Source of the DNA: Lactiplantibacillus daoliensis
Lineage (GTDB): Bacteria; Bacillota; Bacilli; Lactobacillales; Lactobacillaceae
NCBI RefSeq assembly: GCF_005405005.1
Contig: NZ_BJDH01000001.1
Coordinates: forward strand, 372,001 to 436,000
DNA: 64,000 nt
Direction: 5' to 3'
Program-made: the position numbers and the translations under genes
Shown: in pieces, positions 28,843-35,926 of the stretch
How positions within the stretch are numbered: position 1 is the first letter of the stretch
Layout: every line of letters begins with the position of its first letter
The notes under the pieces: generated by a model
Told to the model about the DNA's origin: nothing
The model's database searches: none
Seen by the model: only the letters and a program-made list of their open reading frames with translations

Positions 28843-29853
28843 ATGGCAACAGATTTGGCTTATTACCAAAAACTTCTCAGTAATGGCAACTATAAAGCTA
28901 TTAACTGGGATCGTGTTTCAGATGCAATTGATAAAAGTACTTGGGAAAAATTAACCGAACAATTTTGGTTAGATACTCGGATTCCCGTTTCGAATGATAT
29001 GTCAGATTGGCGGGACTTAGATGACGATCATCGCTGGGTCGTTGGGCACGTCTTTGGCGGCTTAACCTTGCTAGACACGTTGCAATCACAAGATGGTCTC
29101 CAATCATTACGGCGGCATGTGGTCACTTCCCACGAAACTGCGGTGTTAAATAACATCCAGTTCATGGAATCCGTCCATGCCAAGAGTTATTCGACGATTT
29201 TTGAAACGTTGAATACGCCTGATGAAATTAACGAAATCTTCGACTGGAGTGACAGTGAAGAATATTTGCAAAATAAAGCAAAATGGATTTACAAATTATA
29301 TGATAATTTGGATGAAGATCCATTAAAGCAAAAAGTCGCGAATGTCTTTCTAGAAACTTTCTTATTCTATTCTGGTTTCTACACGCCACTCTTCTATTTG
29401 GGACATAACCAATTACCAAACGTCGCTGAAATTATCAAATTGATTTTGCGGGACGAAAGTGTCCATGGCACTTACATTGGTTACAAATTCCAAATTGGGT
29501 TTAAAGACCGTTCTGAAAAGCAACAAGCAGAATTCAAGGACTGGATGTTCGACTTCCTGTATAAGCTTTACGAGAATGAAGAAAACTATATTCATCTAGT
29601 CTACGATCAAGTTGGTTGGTCTGATGAAGTCTTAACTTTCAGCCGCTACAACGCCAATAAGGCCTTGATGAACTTAGGTCAAGATGCCCTCTTCCCAGAT
29701 ACTGCTGAAGATGTTAACCCAGTAGTGATGAATGGGATTTCAACGGGGACCTCTAACCATGACTTCTTCTCACAAGTTGGGAATGGTTATCGTTTGGGTC
29801 AAGTTGAAGCCATGCAGGATACCGATTACGATATTGGTGAACCTGACGATTAA
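28843..29853 (+). CDS. nrdF: Class Ib ribonucleoside-diphosphate reductase, beta subunit
   Basis: Small radical-generating subunit (Fe or Mn site). The 336 residues show ESVHAKSYSTIFETL (metal-ligand Glu and His, radical partner region) and RDESVHGTYIG (second metal-ligand pair), with RYNANKALMNLG near the end. It lies 30 bases after nrdE. nrdI, usually needed for Mn loading, is not in the window. Confidence 0.97.
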   Translation: MATDLAYYQKLLSNGNYKAINWDRVSDAIDKSTWEKLTEQFWLDTRIPVSNDMSDWRDLDDDHRWVVGHVFGGLTLLDTLQSQDGLQSLRRHVVTSHETAVLNNIQFMESVHAKSYSTIFETLNTPDEINEIFDWSDSEEYLQNKAKWIYKLYDNLDEDPLKQKVANVFLETFLFYSGFYTPLFYLGHNQLPNVAEIIKLILRDESVHGTYIGYKFQIGFKDRSEKQQAEFKDWMFDFLYKLYENEENYIHLVYDQVGWSDEVLTFSRYNANKALMNLGQDALFPDTAEDVNPVVMNGISTGTSNHDFFSQVGNGYRLGQVEAMQDTDYDIGEPDD

Positions 29854-29925
29854 TTAAGACAAATTTTGGCGGCCAGCTCAGCGATGAACCGGTCGCTTTT
29901 TTGACAACTAAGAAAGGTGATTTTA

Positions 29926-30501
29926 ATGGCAATTCATAATATCTGTGTTTTTTGTGGATCAAATTCTGGTTTAGATTCAAAATTCGCCGAAAAGACGGCC
30001 GAACTTGGTGCCTATTTAGCCCAAAATGATTATCAACTCATCTACGGTGGTGGCAATCACGGTTTGATGGCAGATGTGGCCCAAGCAACCCTGGCAGCGG
30101 ATGGCCGCGTTATCGGGATTATTCCCCACTTCTTAGTAGAACGCGGACTCGCTTTAAAAACTGTAACTACTTTCGTTGAAACGACAACAATGAGCGAACG
30201 TAAAGAAAAAATGTTGCACCTGGCGGACGCTTTCATCGTCTTACCCGGTGGCTTTGGAACTTTCGAAGAATTCATGCAGATGCTGTCGTGGAGCCAAATG
30301 GATATTCATCAAAAACCAATTGCCTTATATAACATTGATGGTTTCTATGATCCAATGGTCGCCATGCTAAAAATGTCGACTAAATACGGTTTTGCCCCAG
30401 AGGAAAACCTTGATCTCTTCATTGATGGTCACGATTTGCCTGAAATCTTCACCGGATTTGAAAATTTCACCCATGTGCTTCCTCCCAAATATACTAACTA
30501 A
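29926..30501 (+). CDS. LOG family protein (TIGR00730), Rossmann fold nucleotide hydrolase
   Basis: A 191-residue lysine-decarboxylase-like protein; the PGGFGTFEEF motif (about residue 110) and YGGGNHGLM (about residue 43) are diagnostic of cytokinin-riboside monophosphate phosphoribohydrolase (LOG). Bacterial members cleave N-glycosidic bonds of nucleoside monophosphates; the natural substrate here is unknown. ATG 29926 chosen with AAAGGTG ahead; a GTG nine bases upstream is inside the RBS. Downstream of nrdF with no obvious independent link. Confidence 0.9.
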   Translation: MAIHNICVFCGSNSGLDSKFAEKTAELGAYLAQNDYQLIYGGGNHGLMADVAQATLAADGRVIGIIPHFLVERGLALKTVTTFVETTTMSERKEKMLHLADAFIVLPGGFGTFEEFMQMLSWSQMDIHQKPIALYNIDGFYDPMVAMLKMSTKYGFAPEENLDLFIDGHDLPEIFTGFENFTHVLPPKYTN

Positions 30502-31068
30502 GGGTTGAAAGACTCCAAAACAGCCCAAAAATGTCGCAGTACCAGTAAACTTTACGTCTAAAGTAGACTCACCTAAATTTAGCGCTCCGTCAGTCAAAAC
30601 CGGTGTGCTGAGGGGGACGGCGCCAGCCACAGTACGGTCTGGTGCCTCAATTCAAAGCCGATAAAACACGTCTTTGAATTGCCCCGTAAGATTAGTCGGC
30701 CAAGAACGCCGACTAATCTTACTGACACTGCACACCGATTTCGACTGACTCCGCTAAGGATAAGTAACTGGTTTAACCTCTCAAAACAACTGATTAGCCC
30801 GAGGTTGTTGCTGATAGCATCGGGCGTACAGGTGGCGTTTGATCGGCGTCTTTTTGCCGGTCTTACCCCACGGACGGTCCGGGAAATTTGCGTCTTTTAG
30901 CAAAGTTTCCGGGCGAGGTTCAAGACGTTCCTAAGGCTTGAACCCCGCCCCATACTATCAGTAACAACCAGAAGCGCAGTAATCGACTAGTTTTCATTAC
31001 CTGATTGTTGACGTAGTGGCACAGATCAGCAATTTTTTACCTTCACCCTTTAGATACTAACTAAAACT
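30502..31068. other. Gene-free hairpin-rich intergenic region
   Basis: No credible gene. The stretch contains repeat copy 1 (30556-30758) followed by further inverted repeats to about 30950: CCCGA...TCGGG around 30798-30825, CCGGGAAA/TTTCCGGG around 30880-30914 and a 13-base GGCGAGGTTCAAG/CTTGAACCCCGCC stem ending near 30950. The rest (about 30950-31068) shows no clear feature. It lies between convergent genes. Confidence 0.7.
30556..30758 (+). repeat. Structured dispersed repeat, copy 1
   Basis: About 203 bases that align over their whole length with the reverse complement of 60655-60858. Inside are outer inverted repeats (CTCCGTCAGTCAAAACCGG and GACTGACTCC...), an inner hairpin ATTCAAAG...CTTTGAAT and a perfect 14-base hairpin TAAGATTAGTCGGC...GCCGACTAATCTTA. 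Homology to copy 2 begins at GTCTA and ends at CCGCTAAG. No coding potential beyond chance open frames. Confidence 0.85.
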
Positions 31069-31110
31069 AAAAATGTGGTTGACCAAATTAAACTGGTCAA
31101 CCACATTTTT
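31069..31110 (-). terminator. Terminator after mprF
   Basis: Perfect 17-base inverted repeat AAAAATGTGGTTGACCA / TGGTCAACCACATTTTT around an eight-base loop, directly after the mprF stop; its A/T ends make it bidirectional. Confidence 0.93.
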
Positions 31111-31112
31111 AG

Positions 31113-33731
31113 TTAACGATGGCTCATATTTTGAACCCATTTAGGGATTAAAATATTGTGCTTGCCACCGTGTTTCTTAGTATGCGTATTCACAACTTGT
31201 AGCAACTGCAAAATAGTAAAAATTAATGAATTACGTTTCCGATAAGCAATATATTTCGGCGCCCAATCCGTCACGTACTTCTCTTTATACGACCGTAAAC
31301 CTTGGAACCCGTATAGTTGATAACCATATTCATAAATCAGATGAGCAATTTTTTCCTGAATGAAACTATAGCGTGAGACCCCCACACCCGATAACGGGGC
31401 CATTCCCATATTAAAACTGGTATAACCTTGATCACGCGCATCTTCAAAGAGATGGACAAACACAGTATCCATAATGCCTGAAGGTGCCGCGGCGCTTGAA
31501 CGCATTAAGTCGATGGAGGCTACCTGATCATTACCCTGAGGCATCAAGTTCGCAAAAGCCACAATTTGATGTTCCGGACTATAAACCACCGCGATTGGGG
31601 CTTGATTCAAATACGTTTCATCAAAGAATCCCAGCGAGAATCCTTTTTCCGTCTCACCATGTAACCAGCTATCAGAAACAGCTCGTAATTCGACCATTGT
31701 TTCCGCCGAGAACGGTGGTTTGATTACTTCAAAGGTATAGTTATCACGTGTGAATTTATTCATCAACGCGCGTTCACCCCGCAGCCGTTTCCCCGCTAAA
31801 CTAAATTCAGTTAAATTAACGTGGCCTTCCTCACCTGTTTTGATAAAATCAAAGCCCATTTCGTGCAGCCGCATCGTCAGCGTTTCGTTAATTTCATAAA
31901 AGACCAACGAGCAGCCATCGCTGTCAGCATCGTCCATGAGCTGCTCTAAGGCCGGTTGTAGATATTCCTGGTTACCAAACGGCTCACCCATTAAAATCAG
32001 CTTGTCAGCCTTCTGTTGGTATAGAAAGGCCAATTGATCCACACCATCAACCTGATAGTAGTAAACCAACTTGTCATTTAGAAAGGCCAGTTGGGAAATC
32101 TCATTCCCACCAAATGTTGCGATAAGTGTTTTCATCCGATCAATATCCAGCTTTTGGCCTAAGCGTGCCTGATGACCGCGTGCTAAGTAACCATACATCG
32201 CCACTAAAATCAGTGCGGCGATGACCAAACCCAAGACCCCAAACAACCATAACTTCTGGGATGGGAAAAATAGCGCTTCTGGGACGGCATGCCGATGATG
32301 GATCTGTGGTGCATTATAGACCCCAACGATCGTATACAACACAAAGGTGACGACATAGACACAACTCACCCAGAGTGTTTGCCCCCATGAAAAAGCCAAA
32401 CGTTCTCGATAATAAGCGTGGCGTGATAAAGCAACCAAGGCCAATAAGATCACTAAAAAGACGATAAACTTCATCGAAATGGCATCGTAAACGACTAGCC
32501 AACGAATCGTATTTAAAATGGCCACTAAGAGAATGATCACCGTTGGCCAAAAGGCTTTTTTAACCCGACCGGCCGTCCCCAAGCCAGCACCGATTAGGAG
32601 AAAAGCCATTACAATACTACTAGCCTGATTAATGAAGAAGAACGTAAACGGATAGACTTGTAGAAAAAATTTATTATTATACGCAAAGTTTGGAACGGTC
32701 GACATCAATAACATCATAAAACCAGATAAGTACAGGAATAAAGTTAAGGTAATCTGTGCAAACCGTTGGAGCGCAATTTTAGGCAATCCTTCCAAGCGAA
32801 CATTCAACCGATGACCGGTATCATGCACAAATAACGTCAGACCAATCCCAAACGGAATAATGTAATAAAATAACCGATAGAATAACAGCCACGCAACGGC
32901 ATCCGGTCGTGAAACACCGACCGCGCCGAGGCCAAAGATCATGAAAACATCGAATGACCCAATCCCACCTGGAACCATAGATACTTCCCCGACCACCGAA
33001 GCAATGACGAATAATGGTACCACTGCGGCAAAGTCAATTGGCAGCTGCATGAAATTCCCAATTAACAGGAAGAAAAGCACACAGCCAGTCCACTCACCAA
33101 AAGACCCGCTCAATAAGCGAACGACATTGCCCATCGTTAAACCTTCAAAAAATTCCGAATCATTCAAGCGCGTAAAAATAAAAATAGCTGGGAAATATAG
33201 TGCGCCACCAACTAACCAAATCCAGTAACTATCGTACACCCCACCGATCCGGAAACCATAGACCAGCACCAGTGAGATCATGCAATATAATGACAGTCCG
33301 GAAACGAGAAAAAGTGCAATTTTTGAAATAGCAAACACAATTTGTTTCTTGGTCGCTTCTTTATTGTAAAAGTTAGCCCGTAACGAGGCTCCCAGCACGC
33401 CGCCAAAACCGCCAATATTCGTAAATGTATTGGTGATCCAACCTGCCTTTAGAATATAAGCTTTGGAATAATGATTAGGCAAAAACTTCGTAATCATCAC
33501 ATCGTAGGTCAGCATTGGCGTCACCGCGATGATCCCAATAATCACCATACTCAGTAAATGCCACCAAGATTGTGAGGCCAAAGCAGTTGCAAGTTGAGCG
33601 CCACTGACTTCTTTAGCAATCTTGCCGACTTCGGTAATCACAAATAGGAGCACTGAAAAAATAAACAGTGCTTTGATCAATCCCATTCGCTTGTTCAAGA
33701 TGGCCCCCATTTTTTGTAATGTTGCTTTCAA
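31113..33731 (-). CDS. mprF: Phosphatidylglycerol lysyltransferase / flippase MprF
   Basis: Bifunctional membrane protein that adds lysine from Lys-tRNA to phosphatidylglycerol and flips the product outward, giving resistance to cationic peptides. Residues about 1-510 hold around 14 membrane segments (flippase domain with GGIGSFDVFMIFGLGAVGV), and about 530-872 a soluble GNAT-like DUF2156 synthase domain (SWLHGETEKGFSLGFFDE, FNMGMAPLSGVG). TTG 33731 is preferred: GGGGGA lies seven bases ahead and the protein begins KATLQKMGAILNKRMG; the longer frame starts with TTG without an RBS. Confidence 0.95.
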   Translation of the reverse strand: MKATLQKMGAILNKRMGLIKALFIFSVLLFVITEVGKIAKEVSGAQLATALASQSWWHLLSMVIIGIIAVTPMLTYDVMITKFLPNHYSKAYILKAGWITNTFTNIGGFGGVLGASLRANFYNKEATKKQIVFAISKIALFLVSGLSLYCMISLVLVYGFRIGGVYDSYWIWLVGGALYFPAIFIFTRLNDSEFFEGLTMGNVVRLLSGSFGEWTGCVLFFLLIGNFMQLPIDFAAVVPLFVIASVVGEVSMVPGGIGSFDVFMIFGLGAVGVSRPDAVAWLLFYRLFYYIIPFGIGLTLFVHDTGHRLNVRLEGLPKIALQRFAQITLTLFLYLSGFMMLLMSTVPNFAYNNKFFLQVYPFTFFFINQASSIVMAFLLIGAGLGTAGRVKKAFWPTVIILLVAILNTIRWLVVYDAISMKFIVFLVILLALVALSRHAYYRERLAFSWGQTLWVSCVYVVTFVLYTIVGVYNAPQIHHRHAVPEALFFPSQKLWLFGVLGLVIAALILVAMYGYLARGHQARLGQKLDIDRMKTLIATFGGNEISQLAFLNDKLVYYYQVDGVDQLAFLYQQKADKLILMGEPFGNQEYLQPALEQLMDDADSDGCSLVFYEINETLTMRLHEMGFDFIKTGEEGHVNLTEFSLAGKRLRGERALMNKFTRDNYTFEVIKPPFSAETMVELRAVSDSWLHGETEKGFSLGFFDETYLNQAPIAVVYSPEHQIVAFANLMPQGNDQVASIDLMRSSAAAPSGIMDTVFVHLFEDARDQGYTSFNMGMAPLSGVGVSRYSFIQEKIAHLIYEYGYQLYGFQGLRSYKEKYVTDWAPKYIAYRKRNSLIFTILQLLQVVNTHTKKHGGKHNILIPKWVQNMSHR

Positions 33732-33964
33732 AAATAATTCCCCCAGTAATCTAATTATTCCCATTATCTCAAGCTTTAAGAATTTATACAACCACCCGCG
33801 GTTTCGGCTAAGGCCACTTAATTATCATTCATGTGCGCGTTTAATAATCAGTCTAACTCAAGTCAATTGGAATTTAACTAGTCTAATCGAACGTATCATT
33901 AAAGCCTAATCTTCATCACAGTAATTATTTAGGAAAGGGGCTTATCATCCAGTTTCCACCCCTG

Positions 33965-33970
33965 TATACT
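33965..33970 (+). promoter_or_regulatory. -10 element of the lipoprotein/nuclease locus
   Basis: TATACT about 30 bases before the ATG at 34001, with a TTATCA 18 bases upstream as probable -35. Confidence 0.45.
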
Positions 33971-34000
33971 TTAGTTATCATATCTTTGGAGGAGATCCAT

Positions 34001-34636
34001 ATGCAATTTAGAAAAACGGTTTGGTTAGCCGTTGTCGGACTAACACTACTCAGTGGCTGCGGGACAAGCACCACGACGGCGCCCAAAACAGTCACCAAGC
34101 ATCAAATTAGTTACGTTGACAAACGGACAAAAGCTGACGCGGCTGCTTGGTCGGCTGCCAAAGCTGAGAGTCGTGCCAATGCAGCTTCAGCTAAAAAGTT
34201 GAGTGAACAAGCCATGACGCTGGACAAGGCGTCGAGTGAAGCCAGCTCACAATCTAGTCAACTCGCTGAAAGTCGTGAATCCGTCAAGGCGGAATCGGAA
34301 AAAGCGGCTAGTTCATCAGCAGCAGCCGCGTCAAAATTAGCTGCGTCACAAGCTGAGCAGTCGAAAAAAGACGCTGAAACGGCAGCTAGTTCCGCCAAAG
34401 CCGTATCCGAAGCGGCCAGTTCAACCCAAAAAAGTTCAACCGGAACAACTGGCAATGCGAATAACTTTTCCGGGGACACTGATACTGCTCAGAATGGTCG
34501 CATCATCGGGAATAGTCGCTCCAAAATCTATCACGTTGAGACCCAACACAATTACCACATGTCTGGTAAAAATGTCGTTACATTCAGTAGCGAAGCCGAA
34601 GCACAAGCTGCTGGATATCGGAAATCAATGCGTTAA
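34001..34636 (+). CDS. Ala/Ser-rich lipoprotein with C-terminal Ada-metal-binding-like domain
   Basis: A 211-residue exported lipoprotein: MQFRKTVWLAVVGLTLLSGC with lipobox LSGC. Residues about 40-140 are a low-complexity Ala/Ser/Lys/Glu region predicted to be a coiled coil or extended spacer. The C-terminus GRIIGNSRSKIYHVETQHNY...VTFSSEAEAQAAGYRKS resembles the small domain found fused or next to secreted nucleases; it is called metal-binding domain of Ada-like but lacks the Ada cysteines. ATG 34001 has GGAGGAG ahead. The next gene, 21 bases on, is the nuclease, so the two probably act together at the cell surface. Confidence 0.85.
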   Translation: MQFRKTVWLAVVGLTLLSGCGTSTTTAPKTVTKHQISYVDKRTKADAAAWSAAKAESRANAASAKKLSEQAMTLDKASSEASSQSSQLAESRESVKAESEKAASSSAAAASKLAASQAEQSKKDAETAASSAKAVSEAASSTQKSSTGTTGNANNFSGDTDTAQNGRIIGNSRSKIYHVETQHNYHMSGKNVVTFSSEAEAQAAGYRKSMR

Positions 34637-34657
34637 TCAATTTGGAGGAGACCCACA

Positions 34658-35800
34658 ATGAAAATTCTTTTCGGTTTAATTATCTTCTGCGCCACCGTTT
34701 ACTGGGGTTGGACCTTAACTCAGCGCAAGCACTGTCAGGGCAAACAATGGCGTCGACATGCCTGGCCTGCAATTTTGCCACTACTAATTAGTTTTACCCT
34801 GCTGGGAGGTACCATTAGTGGCCTGTTACTGTTAGGTCTACTCGGTTACTGGGGCTGGCGACTCATCGCACACAACCACTATCGCGGCAAAAAGCTGCTC
34901 AAACATGGCTGGCCAATCATTCTGCTGTTGTTCATTAGTTTTGGCATGCTCGGCAGTTCTAACGCCGCAACTGCGACACCGACCACCAAAGTTAAAGTTG
35001 AAACAGTTAAAAAAGACCACACGATTACTGTTAAAAATGACACTAAACTAAAAGCCCTCCAGAAGGCCAATTCAAGTTCAGCTGAAAGTTTAAAAACAAA
35101 AACGGGTGATCTTGCCAAACAAAAGTCTCAAATTGATCACGATAAGCAACAGAACCAAAAAGACGGCGCGACCAAGTCAACTGCCACAACTGCCGTTGAT
35201 ACCGGGACGAATCCTAGTACGGACAGCTTGGCCGATAAAACTTATAGTGGTCAACAAACGATTACCGTGAATAACAATCATCCTGCTTTTAGTTCGTCAG
35301 ACTTGAGTACCGACAATGGTGCTTGGCAACGCTATGGTAACTTGGATCAATTAAATCGGGTCACCGCTGCTAATGCGTTATTGAACCAATCCTTAATGCC
35401 CAAAGCCAAGCGTGAGCCGATTAATGTCAATCCAACTGGCTGGCGCAACAAAAAAATTGCGAGCGGCTGGCTGTATAACCGCAGTCATTTAATCGGCTAT
35501 CAGCTTACCGGTCAAAATAATAATTTTAAAAATCTGATGACTGGGACGCGTTCCTTAAATGCGCCTGAAATGGTCACTTACGAGAATCAAGTTGCCGACT
35601 ACTTGAAAACTAATTCTTCACACTACGTTCGCTACGAGGTGACACCAGTCTTCAAAGGTAACGAATTGTTAGCTCGTGGCGTCCAGATGCGCGGCCAATC
35701 CGTTGGGAGCGATGACGTCAGTTTCAATATTTATATCTTCAACGTTCAAGCTGGGATGACACTCAACTACAACGACGGAACGAGTCGAGTCGCCAACTAA
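34658..35800 (+). CDS. Membrane-anchored DNA/RNA non-specific endonuclease (EndA type)
   Basis: 380 residues. Three hydrophobic segments at about 1-20, 30-62 and 83-103 are followed by a low-complexity Lys/Gln/Ser linker (about 105-190) and the nuclease domain. The catalytic region is RSHLIGYQLTG with His277 taking the place of the DRGH histidine, then NNFKNLMTGTRSLN, where Asn is the usual metal partner. Streptococcal EndA degrades extracellular DNA during transformation and virulence; here the role could be DNA degradation for nutrition or uptake. Topology needs the catalytic domain outside. Paired with the lipoprotein just upstream. Confidence 0.88.
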   Translation: MKILFGLIIFCATVYWGWTLTQRKHCQGKQWRRHAWPAILPLLISFTLLGGTISGLLLLGLLGYWGWRLIAHNHYRGKKLLKHGWPIILLLFISFGMLGSSNAATATPTTKVKVETVKKDHTITVKNDTKLKALQKANSSSAESLKTKTGDLAKQKSQIDHDKQQNQKDGATKSTATTAVDTGTNPSTDSLADKTYSGQQTITVNNNHPAFSSSDLSTDNGAWQRYGNLDQLNRVTAANALLNQSLMPKAKREPINVNPTGWRNKKIASGWLYNRSHLIGYQLTGQNNNFKNLMTGTRSLNAPEMVTYENQVADYLKTNSSHYVRYEVTPVFKGNELLARGVQMRGQSVGSDDVSFNIYIFNVQAGMTLNYNDGTSRVAN

Positions 35801-35822
35801 ATAGACTTAACCTGACACACCG

Positions 35823-35861
35823 AAAAGGCCTCTGACAACCAATTCTGTCAGAGGTCTTTTT
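35823..35861. terminator. Terminator after the nuclease gene
   Basis: AAAAGGCCTCTGACA-loop-TGTCAGAGGTCTTTTT hairpin, bidirectional, between convergent genes. Confidence 0.9.
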
Positions 35862-35926
35862 CAATTATCATAGTTGTCTAAATCGTTGTTATTACAAACC
35901 GGTCGTGACAATCCTAGTGCTTGCGC

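Noticed and set aside
30556-30758. Repeat as an insertion sequence
   Set aside because: No transposase frame and no clear target duplication; only a structured non-coding element is supported.
30679-30900. A 73-codon open frame over the repeat-rich region
   Set aside because: It runs across palindromic repeat sequence, has no RBS and no homology that I recognise.
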